A stretch of DNA of 37,646 bases. It comes from a virus. Each line of letters starts with the position of its first letter. The stretch's first letter is position 1. The notes under the pieces were generated by a model that was not told where the DNA came from, searched no databases, and saw nothing but the letters and a program-made list of their open reading frames with translations. The DNA is taken from positions 1-37,646 of IMG/VR virus record IMGVR_UViG_3300034071_002022, one strand, 5' to 3'. The translations under genes were made by a program, and so were the position numbers. Positions 7,101-13,745 of this stretch are shown here, in pieces.

Positions 7101-9973
7101 GAATAATTGATTAAAGTTAGATAGTAGACACCATCTTGGACATTATTAACATATGGTTGAACTTCCTGTGTTCCATAAACTTGATAGGTCTTTACATATT
7201 TCTTTCTTCTAAAATATGGAAGATTTTCACTTCTTACAGAAGTATCATTTGCAAATGCACCAAGTGATGTTGTTGCAGTATAAGTAAATTCTTTTGCGCT
7301 TAAAACAGAAGTTACTGTATAAGTTCCATTATATCCTGTTGGACTTACATTTACAATTTGAACTTGATCACCAACTTTTAAATCATGAGGAGTTTCTGAA
7401 CGAACAGTAACAGTTCCTGAGGAATAAGACGCAGATGCAATAAATCTTGGATTTCTTAATTGTATTGAGTTAATTGCGCCTGAAGTACTGTAAAGTTGGG
7501 AGATTTCAGTTGCACCAGATCCAACAATACCATTAGCTTCTTGAAGGATGAATCCATCAACAGGAGGTCTTGCTGTAATTGGAGATTCTTTTGGTATTAC
7601 ATAGCGAACACGATAAATCGTATCAATGAGACTTCTAGAATCTTGTTTACGATTTATATAAGATCTTGTAGTTGCATCTCCAAGTCCAGAAACACCTAAA
7701 GAATTGATTACATTATAAATTTCATTACTTGTGGTGTTAACACTAACATACCACTGACTACCATCCCACTGAACTGGATGTCCAATATCTCCAGCGTTCT
7801 TATCAGAAACTCTACTTACAATTTTTAATGAACCTCCTTTATTATTCAGAGTAATAGGAGTTCCATTGATTGCATCATTAAGAGTCTTTGAAATATAAAT
7901 CTGATTTGTTTTAGTCGTTACAATTCCTACAAAAGATGCGTAATAAACCTGATCTTCTTCTACTCCATCAGGAAGGTTACCATCTTCAGAGATTACCCTG
8001 ATAGATTCTCCGTTTGAAAGAGAATGAGTTCCTGTAAGTGTAACAATATTTGCACCATCAACACCAACGCTATTAATTCCAGCAACACTTCTTCCAACAT
8101 TAAATGATTTTTCAGATGAAGATTGTGTTGAACTATAAGGACCATAAGGCATTACAACTCTTGAAGAGTATGTTACAAGTTGTCCTCCAGTAAAGACTTG
8201 AATGTTTAGCAATTCATTTTGTCTTGCACCGACATGATATCCATCAATAACTGTTTTTGGAGATACATCTTGATTTGTTTCATTATACAAATAAAGACGA
8301 TCTGTTGTTCCAGCACCTGCAGATTTTGATGTGGTAACTCCTACATCAATTGCACCAAATTCAACACCAAATTCTTCAGGATCAATTTCTTTTGGTGGAA
8401 TAATATGAGTGATATATCCATAATCATCTTGAGCAAATGCAGTCTTTTTAAATCCCGAAGATACTAATGCTTTTGCACCAAAGTTGGAGTTTGAATTATT
8501 AATTGCAAGGTCACCACCATTCTCTGCAACAAAATGTTGAGCATATCCAATAGCAAAAACAGAAACTAATTGTAAGAATGAGTCATTTGTTGCTTTAATG
8601 TGGAAGTTCTCATATTCTGGTTTAAATCTTGATCTTGAATTTGTGTGAAGATTCGCAATTTCAGTTGAGTCTTTATAGTCACCAGATCCAGTATCATATT
8701 TTACAAAGGCATTATCATCTTTTTGAAGACCAATACCAGTATATTGAGCAACAACCATGGACTTGAATCCAGTTGCTTTATCACCATCAGCAAGCAAACC
8801 ACACATTCCATAAACAGAACGTAGAGAGATGTTAAAGATGTATGGAGATGCAGAAGTTACTGTATCTACAACTAAACTTGCTGTTGATCCAGTGACGCCA
8901 GGAAGAGCATTTACTGGAGAATTTTGTACTTTATATGTAAACTGTGTGCTGTTAGGAACTGATGAAATTACAAATTGACCATCATAACCAGCAGCACTGA
9001 TGCCACTAATTTGAATTGGACTATCAACACTTAACCCTTCTATAGTATCTACGAGATCAACTGTAATGGTAGTTGTTGAAGTTGAACCATCACCTGCTTT
9101 AATACTTGTAATTCCTACAGAAGCACCTTTTGGACCTACGATGCGATACTCATCAACAACAGGTTGAATATCTACGGTTCCTGCACCATAATCTGGAGAA
9201 ATTTCTCTACCAGAAGAAGCACCATAAACTGCCGCAACTTTCTCATAATACATATCCAGATCAGTTCTGGTTGTTGAATATGTAAGAAAATCGTCAGCAA
9301 TATTTACTGCATTTACACCATCTGCATATTCAAATCCAGAGAGTTTATGGTGAGAGAAATTAGGAACAAAGATATTAGTTGTATAGTCCTTATAGCAAGT
9401 TCCATTTGGATCAGCATCCAAAATAGTGAACTGCCAGAAATAACAAGCACCTGTTGTACGGAAAACGCAGGATCTTTCAATATTATCATTTTCTGGATTT
9501 GGAACATAAGTAGGACGAATTTTAGTCTTACGAAGATCCATACCAACGATGGATGTTCCTCTTGGAACAATTACACCACCATAAACTGAGTTGAGTTTAT
9601 AGAGATGATTATCAGGAGTTGATAAATCAAAAACAGTATCCAAATCCCATTGAGTAAGATCAGTGAGTCCTGTGATACCACTTCTTTCAGAATAAGTTCC
9701 TGTACCTGTAGGAATATATCCTGGACGGTTATCTATAAGGTGATCGCCTGGATATAATACGATTGTTGTTTTATTAAATCTATCATTATTCAGTCCACGC
9801 TGATATGAAAATCTTGCTGCTTCAATCAGTGCTCTTTGAATAGTTTTAAACGGTCTTGTTAAACTATTTCCTGAGTTTTCAATATTATCGGTCGAATCAA
9901 GACTATTTGGATCAACATAAAGAATTGTTCCTCTTGCCGACTTCAGAAAATTATCGAGGCGTGAAAGACCCAT
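4106..9973 (-). CDS. Giant virion structural protein, 1955 aa (tail-fibre/baseplate-peripheral)
   Basis: This is the largest gene in the window. The N-terminus (MGLSRLDNFLKSARG) leads into a beta-helix-type region (ILYVDPNSLDS, RPFKTIQRALIEAARFSY, TTIVLYPGDHLIDNRPG) resembling DUF1565/pectate-lyase folds. The middle carries several copies of a module of about 45 aa of the form 'VGDQVQI..VSPTGYNGTYTVTSV....FTYT', and Gly-rich GGSAYG modules. The last 350 residues are fibre-like (VGINVGTTIAALDVVGNAAV). A region with NNSNSNFGAKALVSSG is shared with the 897-aa protein. A GATAAATA late promoter lies 30 bases upstream. The role in adsorption is inferred; no catalytic motif is seen. Ribosome-site complementarity is weak (only aag near the ATG). 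Confidence 0.88.
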   Translation of the reverse strand: MGLSRLDNFLKSARGTILYVDPNSLDSTDNIENSGNSLTRPFKTIQRALIEAARFSYQRGLNNDRFNKTTIVLYPGDHLIDNRPGYIPTGTGTYSERSGITGLTDLTQWDLDTVFDLSTPDNHLYKLNSVYGGVIVPRGTSIVGMDLRKTKIRPTYVPNPENDNIERSCVFRTTGACYFWQFTILDADPNGTCYKDYTTNIFVPNFSHHKLSGFEYADGVNAVNIADDFLTYSTTRTDLDMYYEKVAAVYGASSGREISPDYGAGTVDIQPVVDEYRIVGPKGASVGITSIKAGDGSTSTTTITVDLVDTIEGLSVDSPIQISGISAAGYDGQFVISSVPNSTQFTYKVQNSPVNALPGVTGSTASLVVDTVTSASPYIFNISLRSVYGMCGLLADGDKATGFKSMVVAQYTGIGLQKDDNAFVKYDTGSGDYKDSTEIANLHTNSRSRFKPEYENFHIKATNDSFLQLVSVFAIGYAQHFVAENGGDLAINNSNSNFGAKALVSSGFKKTAFAQDDYGYITHIIPPKEIDPEEFGVEFGAIDVGVTTSKSAGAGTTDRLYLYNETNQDVSPKTVIDGYHVGARQNELLNIQVFTGGQLVTYSSRVVMPYGPYSSTQSSSEKSFNVGRSVAGINSVGVDGANIVTLTGTHSLSNGESIRVISEDGNLPDGVEEDQVYYASFVGIVTTKTNQIYISKTLNDAINGTPITLNNKGGSLKIVSRVSDKNAGDIGHPVQWDGSQWYVSVNTTSNEIYNVINSLGVSGLGDATTRSYINRKQDSRSLIDTIYRVRYVIPKESPITARPPVDGFILQEANGIVGSGATEISQLYSTSGAINSIQLRNPRFIASASYSSGTVTVRSETPHDLKVGDQVQIVNVSPTGYNGTYTVTSVLSAKEFTYTATTSLGAFANDTSVRSENLPYFRRKKYVKTYQVYGTQEVQPYVNNVQDGVYYLTLINYSNNPTVTPFREESFGQPIENLYPQSNNDNPNSDPSASVSHAVRDTIGNVVVNDPQNSITKETLESLVVGYGITNIRSSSGTAHTIYTSIDHGLSGITSVSIVSGGSAYGSGSATTLYNARLVGFAGSTTGSNATARIVVNGSGVITGVNIIDGGSAYGIGNTLTVVGVATTTSHVVGVVRVETVSNNIGDTLKISGVSSEGYSGYNTLYRVSGISTGKSKEINVISSETITGIPTSGIGSDLTSRSGYVFTGKVVGINTLSYNSVTGLATAYFASAHGFRVDNKVIVRGANESVFNGDFVIEKFVDKTELVLRIGIQTSSTAATGTLLAYRQVLTSTGGDLVKDTESTSGRLSYQYAGITTTIGSSYLIATNPTTTDLNIPNAVALGFKLGDYLLIDNEIFRIREAVTSNSVKIYRALLGSPRQSHENGSIVRRIKVTPVELRRNSIIRASGHTFEYLGFGPGNYSTSLPEKQDRALSNTEKFLAQATKTDGGIVVYTGMNSDGDFFAGNKKINSSTGKEETYDTPIPKNTGERNASEIVNITDTQKLFVENSLRIEGGKDKNQVSEFDGPVVFNNKITSSSDIEANSFFIQGNEEISRKFSIINAEPTFSGSYGDVIFNSEPSKFEFVGWTYVTENKWEPFGFIGGPGVGIASGGTYVGFSTLLNLVAVGFTFTVDFDSASGVSTITWDADPRIGIYTGVNATNFLGRVQNLNFVGGGVTVVGDTQTGIATIVLDKTLITGSSPGEPYNSFQWNDNDTFGGQNIMYFDQNLNQVRFGSAPGGNVLDATFFTNTGSVGFGSTQPSAKVEIVTDNETSLYIKTTAGNDIIRVENGANDTTPFIIDGSGNVGINVGTTIAALDVVGNAAVTGEVRIYESDRTNYVGLGVTSLSSDLNFKLPVTYGNLGQVLFTDGNGILGWKTVSNQEVVAGTAIQISYATVGSGITVATISNAGVTKIIAGANVTISPTSGTGEVTINATDTAAANIYPFTTRGFSIPI

Positions 9974-10003
9974 CTTATTAATACTTATAGTTCCGTTATG
10001 GAT

Positions 10004-10011
10004 TATTTATC
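10004..10011 (-). promoter_or_regulatory. T4-type late promoter, GATAAATA
   Basis: Read on the minus strand, GATAAATA runs from 10011 to 10004 and ends 30 nt before the ATG of the 1955-aa virion gene. It fits the NATAAATA late motif seen upstream of other late genes in this window. It lies directly after the terminator of the upstream early cassette, so the late gene has an insulated start. Confidence 0.75.
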
Positions 10012-10038
10012 ATACAACAAAACCCTCCGAAGAGGGTT
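10012..10038 (-). terminator. Rho-independent terminator with UUCG tetraloop
   Basis: On the minus strand, aaccctc and gagggtt form a 7-bp stem (10038-10032 with 10027-10021) closed by C(UUCG)G, a very stable tetraloop, and followed by ttttgttgt. It lies 24 bases after the stop of the Mom-like gene and ends the early cassette. Confidence 0.85.
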
Positions 10039-10062
10039 CTGAAGCACACGGAAGGGGTTTGG

Positions 10063-10692
10063 TTAAGTATCGCCTTGGTTATTATACCACTTCTCTTCTT
10101 TCCATGTCAACCTTTCTTTAAGTTTTTTATCAAAAACCATTAAGTATCTATGCTTTCTACTTCTTTCCTTCCATTCACCTTCAGAACCTTTTACACTTCC
10201 TCTTGAGTGCTTGGTTCCATCAGCATAATAAAAATCCTTCTTAGGATCTGTTAAACCGTAATATTGAAAATTGCAAGCTCTGTATATAGTTCCAAGGTGG
10301 TGATTAGCATCAGCGTAACTAAGAATAGCACGAACGCGGGCATCTTTTCTAAATCTCCTTATACAACGACTGACGAACCAAGATGTGATATTATATTCTT
10401 CTTTTTGAATATCAGGATGTATACAAAGTCTTGAGAGTTCGTATATACCTTCTTGTTGGTTTCTTTCTAGACCAAATGCACCTACGGCAATTTCTGGAAC
10501 TGGGAGACCAGTAAAAATGCAAGTACCAAGACACCCGCCAATATTAAGGATGTCTGTGAATGAGTTGCGGTATAATCCATAGTTGAAACCAGATTTAAAA
10601 TCTTTAGATTCGTCTTTAAGATAATGATAGGTATAAAGAAGTTCTTTGATTTCTTCTTTACCTACCCTATCTATATAAAAATCCGATTTCAT
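10063..10692 (-). CDS. Mom-like DNA-modification protein (GNAT-type), 209 aa
   Basis: The pattern matches the phage Mu Mom family, GNAT-like enzymes that convert adenine to N6-carbamoylmethyl-adenine and protect phage DNA from restriction. Visible hallmarks are YELSRLCIHPD (84-94), SWFVSRCIRRF (104-114) and AILSYADANHHLGTIYRACN (122-141), then an NFQYYG turn; the SYAD...H.GTIY stretch is the most characteristic. The C-terminal 50 residues are basic and aromatic, suited to DNA contact. It is the last gene of a small early-type cassette and is followed by a strong terminator. Family assignment is by motif recognition; substrate and chemistry are inferred. An unrelated GNAT acyltransferase is the main alternative. 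In Mu, Mom is toxic and tightly controlled; no equivalent regulator is recognised here. Confidence 0.72.
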   Translation of the reverse strand: MKSDFYIDRVGKEEIKELLYTYHYLKDESKDFKSGFNYGLYRNSFTDILNIGGCLGTCIFTGLPVPEIAVGAFGLERNQQEGIYELSRLCIHPDIQKEEYNITSWFVSRCIRRFRKDARVRAILSYADANHHLGTIYRACNFQYYGLTDPKKDFYYADGTKHSRGSVKGSEGEWKERSRKHRYLMVFDKKLKERLTWKEEKWYNNQGDT

Positions 10693-10702
10693 CTAAGTAT
10701 TT

Positions 10703-10876
10703 CTACTCACTTTGTTTGCATTCTAACATATATTCTACAGTATTTGCAACATCATTCATCGCATCACGAAGAAAAGGTCGTTGACCAGACTCTTGTCTAC
10801 TAATGGGGCGTGAAGAATCAGTCAGTGTCCATCGCCACTGTTTCATTCCATCACAATACCAAAGATTAATTTTCAT
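10703..10876 (-). CDS. Small cyanophage protein, 57 aa, unknown function
   Basis: The start is the ATG at 10876 (MKINLWYCDGMKQWRWTLTD). It overlaps the last codons of the upstream 52-aa gene, as expected for coupled translation. The frame is open further upstream, but that part is antiparallel shadow of the 52-aa gene and has no coding character. The product is Trp-rich at its N-terminus (LWYCDGMKQWRW) and has a helical C-terminus (AMNDVANTVEYMLECKQ). I recognise no domain. It precedes the Mom-like gene by 10 bases, so any link to its control is only positional. Confidence 0.7.
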   Translation of the reverse strand: MKINLWYCDGMKQWRWTLTDSSRPISRQESGQRPFLRDAMNDVANTVEYMLECKQSE

Positions 10877-11024
10877 TTTTGAAATGTTCGAGTCGTATCC
10901 AGTTGAGGAGTGTGTTGTAGGAATAAATTGCCGCATCGTTGCAGTTATTTTTTTCCATATCGTGAACATAATACTCAAGTGCTTCAATGACCATTTGACG
11001 GTCTTTTTGTGAAATTAATGACAT
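10866..11024 (-). CDS. Small helical protein, 52 aa, unknown function
   Basis: This minus-strand frame runs from the ATG at 11024 to the TAA at 10868-10866. It starts MSLISQKDRQMVIEALEYYV and looks mostly helical, with a KNNCNDAAIYSYNTLLNWI segment. Its end overlaps the start of the next gene by 11 bases (aaaATGaaaattaa). It lies just after the tRNA-Thr gene in the early-type cassette. There is no clear Shine-Dalgarno sequence; the internal Met at codon 11 is an alternative start. No family is recognised. Confidence 0.65.
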   Translation of the reverse strand: MSLISQKDRQMVIEALEYYVHDMEKNNCNDAAIYSYNTLLNWIRLEHFKNEN

Positions 11025-11045
11025 TTGGAGTTTATAGAACTCAAG

Positions 11046-11117
11046 AGCCCCCGATCTGATTCGAACAGACGGCCAACGGTTTACAAAACCGTTGCTCTAC
11101 CACTGAGCTACAAGGGC
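11046..11117 (-). tRNA. tRNA-Thr (anticodon TGT)
   Basis: On the minus strand the gene begins gcccttgtagctcagtggta and folds into a full cloverleaf. The acceptor stem is GCCCUUG with CGGGGGC, the D arm contains agctca, the anticodon loop is ttTGTaa on an acggt/accgt stem, and the T loop is ttcgaat. The anticodon UGU reads ACA. CCA is not encoded. Discriminator base U and two G-U pairs in the acceptor are mildly unusual. It probably supplements host Thr-ACA decoding for the AT-rich phage. Confidence 0.93.
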
Positions 11118-11120
11118 AAA

Positions 11121-11390
11121 TTAATCAACAGGCAACATTTCGGGATTTTCTAAATCTAATTCATAAAGCAAAGGATGACACTCTTCTAACATAAGGTAGT
11201 AAGAAGATTGATATAAGTCCTCTGGTTCAAAACGTCTTTCGTTGTCTGCTAAGTTAATTAACTCCAAGTCAAATAAAGATTCGTCAGGGAGTTCATCAAA
11301 AGTAAAAGGAATAGAATTTATGAAATAAAGCAAAACGATTTGTTTTCCTCGATTATACCAAACATATCTGGCATCAATTCTATACTTCAT
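11121..11390 (-). CDS. Hypothetical acidic protein, 89 aa
   Basis: The protein starts MKYRIDARYVWYNRGKQIVL and has an acidic second half rich in Leu, Glu and Asp (FDELPDESLFDLELINLADN, then EDLYQSSYYLMLEE). It sits between the two tRNA genes. The upstream sequence aggaatattact gives AGGA about 8 bases before the ATG, supporting this start. A TCTAAATA element 24 bases upstream resembles the late motif. There is no membrane segment, Cys pair or recognised domain. Its gene order within a tRNA-containing early cassette says little about function. Confidence 0.68.
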   Translation of the reverse strand: MKYRIDARYVWYNRGKQIVLLYFINSIPFTFDELPDESLFDLELINLADNERRFEPEDLYQSSYYLMLEECHPLLYELDLENPEMLPVD

Positions 11391-11414
11391 AGTAATATTC
11401 CTATTACTTTTGAG

Positions 11415-11422
11415 TATTTAGA
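11415..11422 (-). promoter_or_regulatory. Possible variant late promoter TCTAAATA
   Basis: Read on the minus strand, TCTAAATA (11422 to 11415) ends 24 nt before the 89-aa gene start, a spacing like that of the TATAAATA elements elsewhere in the window. It differs from TATAAATA at one position, so it is only a weak candidate. Confidence 0.35.
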
Positions 11423-11434
11423 GGATAAACCTCA

Positions 11435-11518
11435 TAGGAGCGGCGAGACTTGAACTCGCACGGGCATACGCCCATCAGATTTTAAGTCTGAGATGTCTAC
11501 CGATTCCATCACGCTCCC
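11435..11518 (-). tRNA. tRNA-Leu (anticodon TAA)
   Basis: On the minus strand the gene begins gggagcgtgatggaatcggt. The cloverleaf has an anticodon loop ctTAAaa on a tcaga/tctga stem, a long class II variable arm (tgggcgtatgccc) and a T loop ttcaagt. The acceptor pairs gggagcg with cgctcct, leaving discriminator A. The anticodon UAA reads UUA, a codon frequent in AT-rich phage genes. Confidence 0.93.
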
Positions 11519-11526
11519 ATAAAATC

Positions 11527-11706
11527 TCAGAAGAGATTGAGTTGATTGTCAGATTCTACCACATAAGTTGGAGGATGTAAACGACAGTATTCATTAAATG
11601 TAATCTTCATTTCTTTGTTGGTAAGATTACAGTTTTTTGCTGCAGTTGGTACATTCCATTTTGCTGAGAACAACATTTCCATTGATTCTCGTGTTTCTGG
11701 ACGCAT
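11527..11706 (-). CDS. Small conserved-looking cyanophage protein, 59 aa
   Basis: From the ATG at 11706 the frame reads MRPETRESMEMLFSAKWNVP and ends ...NQLNLF before TGA. The middle (TAAKNCNLTNKEMKITFNEY) has a helix-turn-helix-like cadence. I believe similar short proteins are common in cyanomyoviruses, but no function is known to me. There is no Shine-Dalgarno sequence before this ATG. The same frame is open further upstream with coding-like residues (FGPKIFPVKFSHDTFFK) but has no ATG, GTG or TTG start, only an ATT at 11760. It is followed at once by tRNA-Leu. Confidence 0.65.
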   Translation of the reverse strand: MRPETRESMEMLFSAKWNVPTAAKNCNLTNKEMKITFNEYCRLHPPTYVVESDNQLNLF

Positions 11707-11765
11707 TTTGAAAAAAGTATCGTGTGAGAATTTTACCGGGAAAATTTTTGGACCAAAAATGGAAC

Positions 11766-11948
11766 TTAAAGTGGATTTGCGTATGAGAGAGTTTTTTCAT
11801 CCACAGTCGCACGAACAAACTCTAACACGTTCATAAACTCATCCACGGTATCGCATACCACTTCTTTTTCTGACCCTTCATTGGAGTACAGATATACTGT
11901 ACGCTTGATAGGGTCCACCACGCAGCGTGAGAGGTACTCGTCTTGCAT
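11766..11948 (-). CDS. Small early-type protein, 60 aa
   Basis: This is the first gene after the strong sigma70-type promoter at 11974-12002, with a predicted leader of only about 20 nt. The protein begins MQDEYLSRCVVDPIKRTVYL and continues with an acidic helical half (VDEFMNVLEFVRATVDEK). Length and position fit a host-takeover or regulatory micro-protein expressed early, but this is inference and no family is recognised. The ribosome site is weak, as expected for a nearly leaderless early transcript. Confidence 0.65.
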   Translation of the reverse strand: MQDEYLSRCVVDPIKRTVYLYSNEGSEKEVVCDTVDEFMNVLEFVRATVDEKTLSYANPL

Positions 11949-11964
11949 TCGGTCGTCCGTTGAT

Positions 11965-12002
11965 TACCTAGGTACTATAGGACCTTTGGAGGCGGTTGTC
12001 AA
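11965..12002 (-). promoter_or_regulatory. Near-consensus sigma70 promoter with a start-site palindrome
   Basis: On the minus strand the -35 TTGACA (12002 to 11997) and -10 TATAGT (11979 to 11974) are separated by exactly 17 nt. The -35 overlaps the stop codon of the upstream virion gene (11999-12001). Immediately downstream is a 10-bp palindrome tacctaggta (11965-11974) covering the expected transcription start, a possible operator. This is a host-RNA-polymerase early promoter embedded between late genes. Confidence 0.85.
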
Positions 12003-12718
12003 GTCTCGTATTCCAGAATTAACCTTCCTTCATCATCACTCATTTCAGCATTAACAATAAAATTATCCTGTCTTTCTGCTACGACCATCCAAGAAATTAA
12101 ATCTGTGCAATTCTCATCTTCACATTCAATTTCTAAAGTAGAACCATTAATTTTTCCTCTTAATCTTGACCAACCTTCAAGATTTTGTAAGAAGATATCT
12201 GGATTTCTATTTAATTTTTCCCAAGTTCCTGGTGTCATCGTTTGACCACCTGGAGAAACACAATCAGTGTCTAAGTTTACAGATGCTTTTCCATTTGATA
12301 GTCTAACCTTGTTCCTGTAAATGTTATCGTATCTTGGTCCTTCAACGAATGAGTGTCTTAATCTTTTTTCTTCTGCTACTGGATGAGTAATATCAAATGT
12401 TCCAGCTCCTTTTGTAAGTGTTCCTTCAATACAACAATCTCCCTGAACGGTTAAATTTCTACGTATTAAGGTGTCTCTATTAATTACAGCATCACCACCA
12501 ACATAAAGTCTAACATTATCAAGATCTATTGGACAAGAACCACCACCATCATCACCTGGATCATAATAACCAGCAATGGTTACAAAATCAGTAGCATAAA
12601 GTCTTCTTACAATTAAATCTAAGATATCTACTGGGTCTACAAGAGTAAGAAGTCTTCTAGTATATTCATATTGAACGCCACCTTGTGTGGAGTAAGTTAT
12701 TGGATATGGTTCAGTCAT
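11999..12718 (-). CDS. Fibre-type virion protein, 239 aa, with HP...VEGP motif
   Basis: It follows the 338-aa gene by 4 bases, with SD ggag before the ATG. The N-terminal 90 residues are specific to it (EYTRRLLTLVDPVDILDLIV); a Gly/Asp-rich turn DPGDDGGGSCPIDLDN follows. From about residue 108, DITHPVAEEKRLRHSFVEGP then YDNIYRNKVRLSNG matches the motif in the next-upstream gene (DIPHPTKEGWRLTHTCVEGP...Y.RGRV). This motif recurs in C-terminal domains of fibre and spike proteins and may be a folding or trimerisation domain. The product is probably a tail-fibre or baseplate component, ending the baseplate operon before the early cassette. Confidence 0.8.
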   Translation of the reverse strand: MTEPYPITYSTQGGVQYEYTRRLLTLVDPVDILDLIVRRLYATDFVTIAGYYDPGDDGGGSCPIDLDNVRLYVGGDAVINRDTLIRRNLTVQGDCCIEGTLTKGAGTFDITHPVAEEKRLRHSFVEGPRYDNIYRNKVRLSNGKASVNLDTDCVSPGGQTMTPGTWEKLNRNPDIFLQNLEGWSRLRGKINGSTLEIECEDENCTDLISWMVVAERQDNFIVNAEMSDDEGRLILEYET

Positions 12719-12722
12719 TTAT

Positions 12723-13739
12723 TTACTCCTTAGTATCGTAATGGTATCCTGCAATAGACCTTTGAGAATTATCGCCTGGATAATCTTCAATAGTTCCTTC
12801 ATATTCTGGAATTAGTTTTTCTGTATCTTTTCTTTCTGCCATTATATGGTAGAAACAATCAATTGGCATACCTCCTTTTGCTTGAAGATATACTTTTGAT
12901 TCATCCCATCTTTTAATAATTACATCTTGGTGAGCACCGATTGGAGTTAAATTGACTGTAATTGTATCAATATCAACTAATCCTTTCCAATATTCTGGAA
13001 GATGAATCTCTGTTTTGTTCTTAACTCTTCCACGAATATAAACTGATGCCTCTGGACCTTCTACACAGGTATGAGTCAGTCTCCAACCTTCTTTTGTTGG
13101 GTGAGGAATATCAAAATTCTTTTTAGCACTTAATCTATGACCTCTACAATTTGAATATACCTCACCTTGTGCGTCTACATTACCCGTAGGTTTAATATCT
13201 CCACCAGCATATACAGTTCCTCCTAGTACAATATCCTGACCAACTGAAGCTTTACCACCTACTGCCAATTGATTAGAAATTCTTGTATATCCACGAATAT
13301 CAACGTCACCAATGAATAATGCGGCAGAAATTGATGGAGTTACTACAGTAGGTCCTGGTCCTGCACCATCAGGTGAACATGCAGTACTAGGATCTCTAGT
13401 AAGATGTGGTCCTGCTCTTACTACAAGAGAATATGGATCAAAAAGAGCAGGTCCTTTTGGATTTCCTACCTGTACGCTACCACATACAGATACGGAAAAT
13501 GATGGATTTAATATTGTCCCATCGCAGACTTTTGGAAGGGGAGAATCTGTATTATTACAAGGAGCAATCATTACTGATGCTTCTACAGTTCTAAATGTAT
13601 TTTCATCTCCTGTGATGGTGGGTCCATCCAAATAGACAGATCCTCTAATTATTTTTCTATCAAATCCAAAACATTCAGGATAACCAATACCAGTTGTTAA
13701 TTGATGCGTTAAATGTAAAGTATCATATTGAAAAGACAT
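12723..13739 (-). CDS. Fibre-type virion protein, 338 aa, with HP...VEGP motif
   Basis: Residues about 1-130 form a beta-rich, Cys-containing N-terminal part (SVSVCGSVQVGNPKGPALFD). Residues about 140-200 contain short hexapeptide-like steps (VDIRGYTRISNQLAVGGKAS, then VLGGTVYAGGDIKPTGNV), typical of a trimeric beta-helix. The C-terminal domain begins at about 205 with FDIPHPTKEGWRLTHTCVEG and shares its signature with the neighbouring 239-aa protein. It lies 6 bases after the gp5C-like gene. I infer a spike or fibre component of the baseplate. No enzymatic motif is visible. Confidence 0.8.
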   Translation of the reverse strand: MSFQYDTLHLTHQLTTGIGYPECFGFDRKIIRGSVYLDGPTITGDENTFRTVEASVMIAPCNNTDSPLPKVCDGTILNPSFSVSVCGSVQVGNPKGPALFDPYSLVVRAGPHLTRDPSTACSPDGAGPGPTVVTPSISAALFIGDVDIRGYTRISNQLAVGGKASVGQDIVLGGTVYAGGDIKPTGNVDAQGEVYSNCRGHRLSAKKNFDIPHPTKEGWRLTHTCVEGPEASVYIRGRVKNKTEIHLPEYWKGLVDIDTITVNLTPIGAHQDVIIKRWDESKVYLQAKGGMPIDCFYHIMAERKDTEKLIPEYEGTIEDYPGDNSQRSIAGYHYDTKE

Positions 13740-13745
13740 AATTTT

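Noticed and set aside
10703-10987. Longer 94-codon version of the 57-aa gene starting at 10987
   Set aside because: The extra N-terminal part overlaps a better 52-aa frame ending at 10866; the ATG at 10876 gives the usual coupled overlap.
11627-11818. Minus-strand 63-codon open frame
   Set aside because: It overlaps two better small genes in other frames and has a Cys/Lys/Arg-rich, non-protein-like composition.
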